Notes: generated by a model from the letters alone, not told the origin. Positions 45,168 to 58,145 are shown, counted from the first letter of the stretch. The stretch is DNA of 64,000 bases from Capra hircus (GCF_001704415.2 NC_030814.1:70301121-70365120), one strand, 5' to 3'. A program made the numbers and translations.

Positions 45168-46556
45168 CCAGCAAATTTGGAAAACTCAGCAGCGGCCACA
45201 GGACTGGAAAAGGTCAGTTTTCATTCCAATCCCAAAGAAAGGCAATGCCAAAGAATGCTCAAATTACTGCACAATTGCACTCATCTCACATGCTAGTAAA
45301 GTAATGCTCAAAATTTTCCAAGCCAGGCTTCAGCAATATGTGAACCGTGAACTTTCAGATGTTCAAGCTGGTTTTAGAAAGGGCAGAGGAACCAGAGATC
45401 AAATTGTCAACATCCGCTAGATCATTGAAAAAGCAAGAGAGTTCCAGAAAAATATCTATTTCTGCTTTATCGACTATGCCAAAGCCTTTGACTGTGTGGA
45501 TCACAACAAACTATGGAAAATTCTGAAAGAGATGGGAATACCAGACCACCTGGCCTGCCTCTTGAGAAACCTCTATGCAGGTCAGGAAGCAACAGCTAGA
45601 ACTGGACATGGAACAACAGACTGGTTCCAAATAGGAAAAGGAGTGTGTCAAGGCTATATGTTGTCACCCTGCTTATTTAACTGATATGCAGAGCACATCA
45701 TGAGAAACGCTGGACTGGAAGAAGCACAAGCTGGAATCAAGATTGCTGGGAGAAATATCAATAACCTCAGATATGCAGATGACACCACCCTTATGGCAGA
45801 AAGTGAAGAGGAACTAAAAAGCCTCTTGATGAAAGTGAAAGAGGAGAGAGAAAAAGTTGGCTTAAAGCTCAACATTCAGAAAATGAAAATCATGACATCT
45901 GGTCCCATCACTTCATGGGAAATAGATGGGGAAACAGTGGAAACACTGTCAGACTTTATTTCTGGGAGCTCAAAAATCACTTCAGATGGTGACTGTAGCC
46001 ATGAAATTAAAAGACGCTTACTCCTTGGAAGGAAAGTTATGACCAACCTAGATAGCATATTCAAAAGCAGAGACATTACTTTGCCAACAAAGGTCCATCT
46101 AGTCAAAGCTATGGTTTTTCCAGTAGTCATGTATGGATGTGAGAGTTGGACTGTAAAGAAAACTGAGCACTGAAGAATTGATGCTTTTGAACTGTGGTTT
46201 TGGAGAAAACTCTTGAGAGTCCCATGGACTGCAAGGAGATCCAACCAGTCCATTCTAAAGGAGATCAGCCCTGGGATTTCTTTGGAAGGAATGATGCTAA
46301 AGCTGAAACTCCAGTACTTTGGCCACTTCATGTGAAGAGTTGACTCATTGGAAAAGACTCTGATGCTGGGAGGGATTGAGGGCAGGAGGAGAAGGGGACG
46401 ACAGAGGATGAAATGGCTGGATGGCATCACCAACTAGATGGACATGAGTTTGAGTTAACTCTGGGAGATGGTGATGGACAGGAGGCCTGGTGTGCTGTGA
46501 TTCATTGGGTTGCAAAGAGTTGGACACGACTGAGCGATTGAACTGAATGGAACTGA
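45168..46556 (+). mobile_element. 5'-truncated BovB inserted in the L1 5' region
   Basis: From CAGCAAATTTGGAAAACTC to GATTGAACTGAATGGAACTG. It retains RT blocks: QAGFRKGRGTRDQ, AFDCVDHNKLW (other frame), the catalytic YADD (45700-46173 frame) and the C-terminal KAMVFPVVMYGCESW. Stops, for example at 45418 and 46171, break the frame. Confidence 0.93.
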
Positions 46557-47377
46557 TAGGTGTATATGTATCTGTGTATATTCCATTATTTTAATTATTA
46601 TTTACCTGACTTTGTAACTGCCTTTTATCTAGGGTTCCTCTTTGGTTTGTCATTTTTGGATATTTGTCGTAATTTCACTTAATGCCATAACAAACCATTT
46701 GTTGAATCTTTGTTCTCGACCACAGATTAAGCCCTGAGCCTTTGGAGTGGGAGCACTGACTCCAAGACCCTAGACTTCCAGAGAAGTAATCCTAGGGTGT
46801 ATCAAATAGTGAGAACTCACACAAAGGAGACCGCTTGAATACAAGATACCAGCATCACCCAACCACCAGTAGCACCCTGTGCAGAACACCTCATCTAAAA
46901 ACAAACAAAACAAAAATACAAACCTAATCATCAGCAGACAGGATTACTACCTCACTTAGCCTTGCCCATCAGAGGAAAAACAAACAAATAAACAAACAAA
47001 AACTCAGCACATATCTCACCCTATACAAAGCTTACACAAACCACTGGACAAACCATAGACGGGCAGAAATCAAAAGGAAGAAAGAATTTGATCCTGAAGC
47101 CTGGGAAAAGAAGACCTCAAACACAATAATTTAAAAAAATAATGAAAACCAGAGAAATATTGCACAAATGAAGGAACAAACTAGAAATACAGAAGTCCAA
47201 ATAAACGAAGAGGAAATAGGCAAAGGACTGAAAAAGAATTCAGAATAATGATAGTAAACATTATCAAAAACCCTGAAAACAAAATGGAGAAAATGCAAGA
47301 ATCAATTAACAAAGACCTAGAAGAATTAAAGAATAAACATACAAACAACACGATTACTGAAATTAAAAAATACTCTC

Positions 47378-48187
47378 AGTTTAGTTCAGTCACTCAGTTG
47401 TGTCTGACTCTGTGATCCCATGGGCCGCAGCACACCAGGCCTCCCTGTCCATCTCAACTCCCAGAGTTTACCCAAACTCATCTCCACTGAGTCAGTGATG
47501 CCATCCAACCATCTCATCCTCTGTCATCCCCTTCTCCTCCCACCTTCAATCTTTCCTAGAATTAGGTCTTTTCAAATGAGTCAGCTCTTCGCATCAGATG
47601 GCCTAAGTATTGGAGTTTCAACTTCAGCATCAGTCCTTCCAATGAATATTCAGGACTGATTTCCCTTAGGATGGACTGGTTGGATCTCCTTGCAGTCCAA
47701 GAGACTCTCAAGAGTCTTTTCAAACACCACAGCTCAAAAGCATCAATTCTTTGGCGCTCAGCTTTCTTTATAGTCCAGCTCTCACACTCACACATGACTA
47801 CTGGAAAAACCATAGCCTTGACTAGATGGACCTTTGTTGGCAAAGTAATGTCTCTGCTTTTGAATATGCTGTCTAGGTTGGTCATAACTTGTCTTTAAAG
47901 GAGGAAGTGTCTTTTAATTTCATGGCTGCAATCACCATCTGCAGTGATTTTGGAGCCCCCCCCCCCCCCCCAATCAAGTATGCCTCTGTTTTCACTTTTC
48001 CCCCATTTATTTGCCACAAAGTGATGGGACTGGATGCCATGATCTTCGTTTTCTGAATGTTGAGCTTTAAACCAACTTTTTCACTCTCTTCTTTCACTTT
48101 CATCAAGAGGCTTTTTAGTTCTTCTTCGCTTTCTGCCATAAGGGTGGTGTCATCTGCATATCTGAGGTTACTGATATTTCTCCTGGC
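47378..48187 (-). mobile_element. 5'-truncated BovB inserted in the L1 ORF1 region
   Basis: Reversed BovB from the GTTTAGTTCAGTCACTCAG terminus back to the region just after YADD (GATATTTCTCCTGGC). It interrupts L1 ORF1 sequence, which resumes at 48188. A run of 16 C at 47956-47971 replaces the usual GGGGGCTCC-type stretch. Confidence 0.92.
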
Positions 48188-48825
48188 AAAACACTCTAGA
48201 AGGAATCAGTAGCAGAATATCTGAAGCAGAAGAACAAATCAGTGAGCTGGAAGATAAAATGGTGGAAATAACTTCTGAAGAGCAGAATAAAGTAAAAAGA
48301 ATGAAAAAAAAAAAAAACTGAGGACAATCTCAGAGACCTCAGGGACAATATCAGACACACCAACATTCAGATCACAGGGGTCCCAGAAGAAGAAGAGTAA
48401 AAGAAAAGGTATGAGAAATTTTTTAAAATTTCCCCAACATGGAAAAGGAAATAGTCAATCAAGTCCAAGAGGCACAAAGAGTCTCATACAGGGTAAACCC
48501 AAGGAGAAACACACCAAGACACATACTAATCAAATTAACAAAGACCAAACATAGAGAAGGAATGTTAAAAGTAGCAAGGGAGAAGCAACAAGTAACATAC
48601 AAGGGAAACCCCATACAAGTAACAGCTGATCTTTCAGCAGAAACTCTTCAGGCCAGAAGGGAATGGCAGGATAAATTTAAAGTATTGAAAGGGAAAAATC
48701 TACAACCAAGATTACTATACCCAGCAAGGACCTCATTCAAAATTGATGGAGAAATAAAAAGCTTTTCAGACAAGCAAACGTTAAGAGAATTCAGTAGCAC
48801 CAAATCAGCTTTACAACAAATGTGA
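48188..48825 (+). pseudogene. L1 ORF1p C-terminal remnant
   Basis: The 128-codon frame at 48439-48825 has NPRRNTPRHILIKLTKTKH, REGMLKVAREKQQVTYKG, TADLSAETLQARREWQDKFK and LLYPARTSFKIDGEIKSF, the ORF1p RNA-binding C-terminus. The N-terminal part is separated by the BovB insertion and a stop. It is non-functional. Confidence 0.88.
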
Positions 48826-48898
48826 AAGGAACTTATATAGTCAAGAAATATGAGAGAAGAAAAAGGATCTACAAATTCAACCCCAAACAATTAAGAAA

Positions 48899-51800
48899 AT
48901 GACAATAGGAACATATGTATCAATGATTATTTTAAATGTAAATAGATTAAAGACCCATATATATGTCTACAAGAAACCCACTTCAGACCTCAAGACACAT
49001 ATAGACCGAAGTGAGAGGATGGAAAAATATCTTTCATGCAACTGGGAAGCAAAAGAAAGCTGGGGTAGCAATCCTCATATCAGACAAAATAGACCATTAA
49101 AAAAGATTACAAGAGATAAGGAAAGACACTACATAATGATCAAGGGATCAATCCAAGAGGAACACATAACAATTGTAAATATCTATGCACCCAACATAAC
49201 AGCACTTCAATACATGAGACAAACAGAAATAAAAGGAGAAACTGACAGTAACACAGTAATAGTAGGAGACTTTAACACTCCATTCACACCAGTGGCCAGA
49301 TCATCAAAATAGAAAATTAATAAGGAAACACAAGTCTTAAATGATACATTAGATGAGTTGGATCTCATTGATATCTTCAGGACATTCCATCCAAATACAG
49401 AAGAATATACCTTCTTCTCAAGTGCACATGGAACATTTTCCAGGATACACCATATCTTGGGTCACAAATCAAACCTCAGTAAATTTATGAAAATTGAAAT
49501 TGTATTAAGCATTTTCTCCAGCCACAAAGTTATGAAACTAGATATCAATTACAAGAAAAAAATTGTAAGCACAAACACATGGAGATTAAACAACACATTT
49601 CTAAGTAACCAACAGGTTACTGAAGAAATCAAAAGGGAAATAAAAAATTTCTATAAGCAAATGACACTGAAAACATGACAACTCAAAACCTATGGGATGT
49701 GGAAAAAGCAATTCTAAGAGGGAAGTTTATAACAATACAGTCCTGCCTCTAGAAATAAGAAAAACATTGAATAGACAACCTCAATTTACACCTAAAACAA
49801 CTTGGAAAAGAAGACAAAAAACCTCCAAAATTAGTAGAAGGAAAGAAATAGTAAAGATCTGAGCATAAATAAATGAAAAAGAAATGAAAGAAACAATAGT
49901 AGAGATTAATAGAACTAAAAGCTGGTTCTTTGAGAAAATAAGCAAAATTGACAAACCTTTAGCCAGACTCATTGAGAATAAAAGAGAGAAGAATCAAATC
50001 AACAAAATTAGAAATGACCCAGAGAGATGTTGTGGGGAGGGAGGTGGGAGGGGGGTTCATGTTTGGGAAAGCATGTAAGAATTAAAGATTTTAAAATTAA
50101 AAAAAAAAATGAATCCAAAAAAAAAAAAAAAGAAAAAAAGAAAAAGAAGAGGTTACAACGGACAGTGCAGAAATACAAAGGATTATAAGAGAGTATTATG
50201 AACAACTATATGGCAATAAAATGGATAACCTGGAAGAAATGGACAGATTCTTAGAAAAGTTCAATCTTCCAAGACTGAACTAGGAAGAAATAGAAATTAT
50301 GAACAACTCGATTACAAGCATTGAAATTGAAGCTGTGATCAAAAATCTCCCCAACAGCAAAAGCCTAGGACAAGATAGCTTCACAGAAGAATTCTATCAC
50401 ATTTAAGGAAAAGCTAATGCCTATCCTTCTAAAACTCTTTCAAAAAAACTTCAGAGGAAGGAACACTCCCAAATTCATCTTACAATGCCACCATTACCCT
50501 GATACCAAAACCAGACAAAGAACACAAAAAAAGAAAACTACAGGCCAATATCACTGATGAACATAGTTGCAAAAATCAACAGAAGTTTAGCAAAAAAAAA
50601 ATTCAGCAGCATATCAAAAAGGTCATACAGCATGATTAAGTTGGGTTTATTCTGGGAATTCAAGGATTCTTTGATATATGCAAATCAATCAGTGTGATAC
50701 ACCATATTAACACACTGAAGGATAAAAACCATATGATCATCTCAATAGATGCAGAAAAAGCCTTTAACAAAATTCAGCACCCATTTATGATTAAAATTCT
50801 TGAAAAAAATGGGCATAGAAGGAACCTACCTCAACATAGTAAAGGCCATATATGATAAGCCTACAGAAAATATTCTTCTCAATGATGAAAAACTGAAACC
50901 ATTCCCCCTAAGATCAGGAACAAGATAAAGGTATCCACTCTCACCACTAGTATTCACCATAGTTTTGGAAGTCCTAGCTATAGCAATCAGAGAAGAAAAA
51001 GAAATAAAAGGAATTCAGATCAGAAAAGAAGTAAAGCTCTCACTGTTTGCAGATGACATGATACTGTACATAGAAAACCCTAAAGATAGTATCAGAAAAT
51101 TACTAGTGCTAATCAGTGAATTCAGCAAAGTTGCAGGATACAAAATCAATACACAGAAATCACTTGCATTTCTATATACTAACAATGAAAAATCAGAAAG
51201 GGAAATTAAGGAATCAATCCCATTCACCATTGCAACAAAAATAATTAAATATCTAGGAATAAACTTACCTAATGAGATAAGAACTGTACACAGAAATTTA
51301 TAAGACACTAATGAAAGTAATCAAAGACAACATAAACAGATGGAGAGATATTCCATGTTCCTGGGTAGAAAGAGATAATATTGTGAAAATGACTATACTA
51401 CCAAATGCAATCTACAGATTCAATGCAATCCCTATCAAATTACCAGTGGTATTTTTCACAGGACTAGAACCAAAAATTTCACAATTCATATGGAAACACA
51501 AAAGACCTGGAATAGCCAAAGCAGTCTTGAGAAAGAAGAATGGAGCTGGAGGAATCAACCTGCCTGACTTCAGATTATACTACAAAGCTACAGTCATCAA
51601 GGCAGTATGGTACTGGCACAAAAACAGAAATGTAGACCAATGGAACAAGACAAAAAGCCCAGAAATAAACCCATGTACCTATGGGTACCTTATTTTTGAC
51701 AAAGGAGGCAAGAATATACAATGGGGCAAAGACAGCCTCTTCAATAAATGAGGCTGGGAAAACTGGATAGCTACATGCAAAAGAATGAAATTAGAATACT

Positions 51801-52430
51801 TCTTAACACCATACACAAAGATAAATTCCAAATGGATTAAAGACCTAAATAAATGTAAGACCAGAAACTATGAAACTCTTAGAGGAAAACAGGCAGAACA
51901 CTTGATGACATAAATCAAAGCAAGATCCTCTATGACCCACCTCCTAGAGTAATGGAGAAAAAAAAACAAAAGTAAGCAAGTGGGACCTGATTAAACTTAA
52001 AAGTTTTTGCACAGCAAAGAAAACTATAAGTAAGGTGAAAAGACAGCCCTTGGAATGGGAGAAAGTAATAGCAAATGAAACAACTAACAAAGGATTAATT
52101 TCTAAAATATACAAGCAGCTCATACAACTCAATGCCAGAAAAACAAACAGCCCAATCAAAAAGTGGGAAAAAGACTTAAACAGACATTTCTCCAAAGAAG
52201 ATATACAGATAGCTAACAAACAGATGAAAAGATGCTCAATCTCACTCATTATTAGAGAAATGCAAATCAAAACTACAGTGAGATATCACTTCACACCAGT
52301 CAGAATGACCATCATCAAAAAGTCCACAAATAATAAATGCTGGAGAGGGTATGCAGAAAAGGGAACACTCTTGCACTGTTGGTGGGAATGTAAATTGATA
52401 CAGCCACTGTGGAAGATGGTATAGAGATTC
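48899..52430 (+). pseudogene. L1 ORF2p (endonuclease plus reverse transcriptase) remnant
   Basis: Fragments in order: endonuclease start (48899-49312) with ILNVN and VGDFNTPFTP; linker (49358-49678); a piece at 49884-50078; RT with catalytic FADD (50965-51303, in LFADDMILYIENPKDS); thumb region (51311-51751) with GLEPKISQFIWKHKRPG; and the cysteine-rich C-terminus (52035-52424) with CWRGYAEKGTLLHCWWECK. At least five stops or frameshifts and one nested L1 tail interrupt it. The expected QETH endonuclease motif is out of frame. Confidence 0.88.
50018..50150 (+). mobile_element. Very short L1 3' tail inserted into L1 ORF2
   Basis: CCCAGAGAGATGTTGTGGGG, GGAGGTGGGAGGGGGGTTC and a long A-rich tail interrupt ORF2 between AAAATTAGAAATGA and GGTTACAAC. 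Under 100 bp of L1 plus the tail. Confidence 0.8.
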
Positions 52431-53146
52431 CTTGAAAAAATAGGAATAAAACCATCATATGACCCAGCAATCCCACTCCTAGACATATACCCTGAGAAAA
52501 CCAAAATTGAAAGAGACACGTATATATCCTTTTTCATTGCAGCACTGTTTACAATATCTAGGACATGGAAGCAACCTAGATGTCTGACCTAGATGACAGA
52601 TGAATGGATAAAGAAGCTGTGGTACATGTACACAATGGAATATTACTCAGCTATAAAAAGGAACACGTTTGAGTCAGTTCTGATGAGGTGAATGAACCTA
52701 GAACCTATTATACAGTGTGAAGTGAAGCAGAAAGAGAAAGATAAATATCATATTCTAACACATATATGTGCTATCTAGAAAAAAATGGTACTGAAGAATT
52801 TATTTACAGGGCTGCAATGGAGAAACAGACAGAGAATAGATTATGGACATGGGGAGAGGCGAGGAGAGGGTGAGATGTATGGAAAGAGTAACATGGAAAC
52901 TTACATTCCCATATGTATAATAGGTAGCCAAGGGGAATTTGCTGTATGTCTCAGGAAACTCAAACAGAGGCTCTGTATCAAGCTAGAGGGGTGGGATACA
53001 GTGGGAGATGGAAGAGAGGTTCAAAAGGGAGGGGATATATGTATACCCACGGCAGATTCATGTTGAGGTTTGACAGAAAATGACAAAACTCTGTAAAGCA
53101 GTTATCCTTCAATAAAAAAAATAAATTAAAAAAAGATTCTCTTTGT

Positions 53147-54007
53147 TCTTACCTTCCAATAATTTAATTATAATGTGTAAGGATATCTCATGTTTGTGCT
53201 TTTTGAAATTCATTGAACTTAAATGTGTTGATTCAAGTCTTTTTATCAAACTTGAACAGTTTCAATATTTATTTCTTTAAATATTCTTACAGTGTCTTTC
53301 TTTCCTCTCTTTCTTGAAAAGAAAGAAATGCCTATGTTGCTTTGCTTGATGACGTCCCATAGTCTTTTAGATTCTTTTAGTTATTCTTTATTCTTTTTTC
53401 TTTCTACTTCTTAGATTTGCTAATCTGAATTGACCATAATCAAGGGCTCTTATTTTAAATTTTGCTTTCTAAAGTGTGATATTGATGCCTCTAGTGAGTT
53501 TTTCATTTCAGTTATGCACTTTTCAGGTTCAGAATGTTTGTTTGTTTCATTTTATAATTTATATCTATTGATATGCTCTATTTATTCATGGATTGCTTTC
53601 CTAAAATATTTCCTAAAAATTGTTTTCTGTAGCTTTTTCTCCATAGTTTCCTTCAGCACTTGGAGAATATTTAAGTCAGTTGACTTAAAGTCTTTGTCTG
53701 ATAGGTTTAATGTCTGCTTTCTCAAGGATAGCTTCTTTGCATTTCTTGTCTTTATAGTTTGTGATTTTTCACTGACAATTGGATATTTTGAATATGATAA
53801 TGTGGTAACTCTGGAAATTAGATTCTTCTTCCTCCTTCTCAATATTGCTTCTGTTGCTTGCTATAGGCTTTATTTGTTTAATGAGATTTATAAATGATTT
53901 TTGTAAAGTCTGTATTTTGTCTCTATTTTGGGGGGTTTAGAGGGAATGGAGGGAAGTTACACTAGTAACTGCATTTCTATAACAGGGAAAGGAATTTAGT
54001 TTGTCTA
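53147..54007 (-). mobile_element. Old L1 (L1M-type), continuation
   Basis: TTCTTACCTTCCAATAATTT and AATTATAATGTGTAAGG continue the old L1 interrupted at 42835. The remainder is AT-rich L1 sequence, including the reversed ORF1 region (GACTTAAAGTCTTTGTCTG). Confidence 0.75.
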
Positions 54008-54015
54008 TTCAGTTA

Positions 54016-57000
54016 CAGCTCAGCGCAAGCAGCTGCGCCGGCCGGCGCACTCAGCGCAAGCGGCCGAGAGGAGCCACCCCGGGACCGAGGCCAGGGACAG
54101 TGGCCAGGAGATCAACCCACGTCCAGGGAGTGGTAGCTGCACTGGCGCAGGAGGGACTAGAGGATATCCCACGTTGAAGGTCAGGAAGGGCGGCAGTGAG
54201 GAGGTACCCTTTGTCCAAGGTAAGGAGCAGTGGCTGCGCTTTGCTGGAGCAGTCATGAAGAGATACCCCACGCCCAAGGTAAGGGAAACCCAAGTAAGAT
54301 GGTAGGTGTTGCAAGAGGCCATCAGAAGGCAGACACACTGAAACCATACTCACAGAAAACTAGTCAATCTAATCACACTAGGACCACAGCCTTGTCTAAC
54401 TCAATGACACCAAGCCATGCCCACGGGGCAACCCAAGACGGGCGGGTCATGGTGGAGAGGTCTGACAGAATGTCATCCACTGGGGAAGGCAATGGCAAAC
54501 CACTTCAGTATTCTTGCCTTGACAACCCCATGAACAGTATGAAAAGGCAAAATGATAGGATACTGAATGAGGAACTCCCCAGGTCAGTAGGTGTCCAATA
54601 TGCTACAGGAGATCAGTGGAGAAATAACTCCAGAAAGAAAGAAGGGATGGAGCCAAAGCAAAAACAATACCCAGCTGTGGATGTGACTGGTGATAGAAAC
54701 AAAGTCTGATGCTGTAAAGTGCAGTATTGCATAGGAACCTGGAATGTCAGGTCCATGAATCAAGACAAGTTGGAAGTGGTCAAACAGGAGATGGCAAGAG
54801 TGAACATCGACATTCTAGGAATCAGCAAGCTAAAATGGACTGCAATGGGTGAATTTAACTCAGATGACCATTATATCTACTACTGCGGGCAGGAATCCCT
54901 CAGAAGAAATGGAGTAGCCATCATGGTCAACAAAAGAGTCTGAAATGCAGTACTTGGATGCAATCTCAAAAACGACAGAATGATCTCTGTTCATTTCCAA
55001 GGCAAACCATTCAGTACCACTGTAATCCAAGTCTATGTCCCAACCAGTAATGCTGAAGAAGCTGAAGTTGAATGGTTCTATGAAGACCTACAAGACCTTG
55101 TAGAACTCACACCCAAAAAAGATGTCCTTTTCATTATAGGGGACTGGAATGCAAAAGTAGGAAGTCAAGAAACACTTGGAGTAACAGGCAAATTTGGCCT
55201 TGGAATGTGGAATGAAGCAGGGCAAAGACTAATAGAGTTTTGCCAAGAAAATGCACTGGTCATAGCAAACACCTTCTTCCAACAGCACAAGAGAAGACTC
55301 TATACATGGACATCACCAGACGGTCAACACCGAAATCAGATTGATTATATTCTTTGCAGCCAAAGATGGAGAAGCTCTATACAGTCAGCAAGAACAAGAC
55401 CAGGAGCTGACTGTGGCTCAGATCATGAACTCCTTACTGCCAAATTCAGACTTAAATTGAAGAAAGTAGGGAAAACCGCTAGACCATTCAGGTATGACCT
55501 AAATCAAATCCCTTATGATTATACAGTGGAAGTGAGAAATAGATTTAAGGGCCTAGATCTGATAGATAGAGTGCCTGATGAACTATGGAATGAGGTTAGT
55601 GACATTGCACAGGAGACAGGGATCAAGACCATCCCCATGGAAAAGAAATGCAAAAAAGCAAAATGGCTGTCTGAGAAGGCCTTACAAATAGCTGTGCAAA
55701 GAAGAGAGGTGAAAAGCAAAGGAGAAAAGGAAAGATATAAGCATCTGAATGCAGAGTTCCAGAGAATAGCAAGAAGAGATAAGACAGCCTTCTTCAGCGA
55801 TCAATGCAAAGAAATAGAGGAAAACAACAGAATGGGAAAGACTAGAGATCTCTTCAAGAAGATTAGAGATACCAAGGGAACATTTCATGGAAAGATGGGC
55901 TCGATAAAGGACAGAAATTGTATGGACCTAACAGAAGCAGAAAATATTAAGAAGAGGTGGCAAGAATACACAGAACTGTACAAAAAAGATCTTCACGACC
56001 CGGATAATCACGATGATGTGATCACTAATCTAGAGCCAGACATCCTGGAATGTGAGGTCAAGTGGGCCTTAGAAAGCATCACTACGAACAAAGCTAGTGG
56101 AGGTGATGGAATTCCAGTGGAGCTATTTCAAATACTGAAAGATGATGCTGTGAAAGTGCTGCACTCAATATGGCAGCAAATTTGGAAAACTCATCAGTGG
56201 CCACAGGACTGGAAAAGGTCCATTTTCATTCCAATCCCAAAGAAAGGCAATGCCAAAGAATGCTCAGACTACCGAACAATTGCACACATCTCACACGCTT
56301 GTAAAGTAATGCTCAAAATTCTCCAAGCCAGGCTTCAACAATATGTGAACCGTGAACTTCCTGATGTTCAAGCTGGTTTTAGAAAAGCCAGAGGAACCAG
56401 AGATCAAACTGCCAACATCTGTTGGATCATCAAAAAAGCAAGAGAATTCCAGAAAAACATTTCTGCTTTATTGGCTATGCCAAAACCTTTGACTGTATGG
56501 ATCACAATAAACTGTGGAAAATTCTGAGAGAGATGGGAATACCACACCACCTGACCTGCCTCTTGAGAAATCTGTCTGCAGGTCAGGAAGCAACAGTTAG
56601 AACTGGACCTGGAACAACTGACTGGTTCCAAATAGGAAAAGAGTGCGTCAAGGCTGTATATTGTCACCCTGCTTATTTAACTTCTATGCAGAGTACATCA
56701 TGAGAAACGCTGGACTGGAAGAAACACAAGCTGGAATCAAGATTGCCAGGAGAAATATCAATAATCTCAGATATGCAGATGACACCACCCTTATGGCAGA
56801 AAGTGAAGAGGAGCTAAAAAGCCTCTTGATGACAGTGAAAAAAAGAGTGAAAAAGTTGGCTTAAAGCTCAACATTCAGAAAACGAAGATTATGGCATCTG
56901 GTTCCATCACTTCATGGGAAGTAGATAGGGAAACATTGGAAACAGTGTCAGACTTTATTTCTGGGGGCTCCAAAATCACTGCAGATGGTGACTGCAGCCA

Positions 57001-57554
57001 TGAAATTAAAAGACGCTTACTCCTTGGAAGAAAAGGTATGACCAACCTAGATAGCATATTGAAAAGCAGAGACGTTACTTTGCCGACTAAGGTCCGTCTA
57101 GTCAAGGCTATGGTTTTTCCTGTGGTCATGTATGGATGTGAGAGTTGGACTGTAAAGAAATCTGAGCACCAAAGAATTGATGCTTTTGAACTGTGGTGTT
57201 GGAGAAGACTCTTGAGAGTCCCTTGGACTGCAAGGAGATCCAACCAGTCCATTCTGAAGGAGATCAACCCTGGGTGTTCTTTGGAAGGAATGATACTAAA
57301 GCAGAAACTCCAGGACTTTGGCCACCTCATGCAAAGAGTTGACTCATTGGAAATGATTCTGATGCTGGGAGGGATTGGGGCAGGAGGAGAAGGGGACGAC
57401 AGAGGATGAGATGGCTAGATGGCATCACGGACTCGATGGACGTGAGTCTGAGTGAACTCCGGGAGTTGGTGATGGACAGGGAGGCCTGGCTTGCTGCAAT
57501 TCATGGGGTCACAAAGAGTCGGAGACGACTGAGCGACTGAACTGAACTGAACTG
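54016..57554 (+). mobile_element. Near-full-length BovB (RTE) LINE
   Basis: Begins with a GC- and CpG-rich 5'UTR (54016-54300, GCGCCGGCCGGCGCAC and GCGGCCGAGAGGAGC units), followed by the coding region and an ACTGA-type terminal repeat. A possible 8-bp duplication, ATTCAGTT, is seen at 54008-54015 and 57555-57562. It is the best-preserved BovB here and the reference for the others. Confidence 0.95.
54719..57409 (+). pseudogene. BovB endonuclease/reverse transcriptase remnant
   Basis: The RTE protein nicks the target (APE-type endonuclease) and reverse transcribes its RNA. The first 74 codons (54719-54943) end at an in-frame TGA that looks like CpG decay of CGA. The same frame resumes at 54980 for 515 codons with GDWN (residues 54-57), SPDGQHRNQIDYIL (112-125) and SDH (147-149), and RT start blocks. 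Frameshifts near 56460, 56640 and 56845 follow; the catalytic YADD is at 56772-56783. The endonuclease Glu expected in GIS-E-LKW is Lys here, so the copy is inactive. Confidence 0.93.
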
Positions 57555-57589
57555 ATTCAGTTTAATTTCAGAACAAATATTTTATAGTT

Positions 57590-57730
57590 AAATTTATTAT
57601 TTCCATTTTACAAATGAGGAAACTGGGGTTCACATGGGTCCCTTCCCTAAAAGAAGTTTAAACAACATGGACTTACAGCTCTGCCTGACTTCAAGGTAAA
57701 GTGTCTGTGCTATGCTACCTTTACTTTTGT
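57590..57730 (+). repeat. MIR remnant
   Basis: CCATTTTACAAATGAGGAAAC is the MIR core; the 3' part is weaker. Confidence 0.6.
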
Positions 57731-57936
57731 AAATTTTTTAGTATAACAAAAGCTCAACTGGGTTAGAGATGGCAGAAAGATGGGCAGGAGGAGGTCAGTC
57801 CAGCGACAGATTACCTCTTTATCATAGCAGATTGTTTGTTGACTCTTTCATCTCTTGAGGACTTTGAATTGCAGCAGAATTGGACTCAGAGGTTAGAAGG
57901 GTCAGTATGATTTTGGGTGGGCATCTCTTCATTTAT

Positions 57937-58145
57937 CCTGGGTGTCCCTGGTGGTGCAGTGATAAAGAATCTGCCTCCCAATGCAGGAGATGCAGGAGAC
58001 ATAGATTGAATCTCTGGGTTGAGAAGATCTCCTGGAGTAGGAAATGGAAACCCAGTCCAGTATTCTTGCCTGGAAAATTTCATGGACAAAGGAGCCTGGT
58101 GGACTACAGCCATGTTGTCGCAAAGAGTCAGACATGACAGCACAC
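57937..58145 (+). mobile_element. Bov-tA SINE
   Basis: tRNA-like head (GTCCCTGGTGGTGCAGTGAT, box-B-like TAGATTGAATCTC) and Bov-A body ending GTCGCAAAGAGTCAGACATG. Confidence 0.9.

Larger units (their letters stand above)
42850..53132 (+). mobile_element. Long ruminant L1 with 14-bp target-site duplication, carrying nested insertions
   Basis: One L1 insertion, proved by AAGATTCTCTTTGT at 42836-42849 and again at 53133-53146. It has a 5'UTR (42850 to about 47000), ORF1 (to 48825), ORF2 (48899 to about 52430), 3'UTR and an A-rich end. Inside it lie a Bov-tA piece, BovB plus (45168-46556), BovB minus (47378-48187) and a short L1 tail (50018-50150). Removing these leaves about 7.9 kb, near full length. 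The coding frames are broken, so it is dead. Confidence 0.92.

Noticed and set aside
45876..46433. 185-codon minus-strand open frame
   Set aside because: Antisense of a BovB 3' end. The same antisense frame recurs at 17799, 28321, 30143 and 56875, all BovB tails.
54980..56527. 515-codon open frame that looks like a host gene
   Set aside because: It contains BovB endonuclease and RT motifs and lies inside a full-length BovB; it is a transposon remnant with frameshifts downstream.
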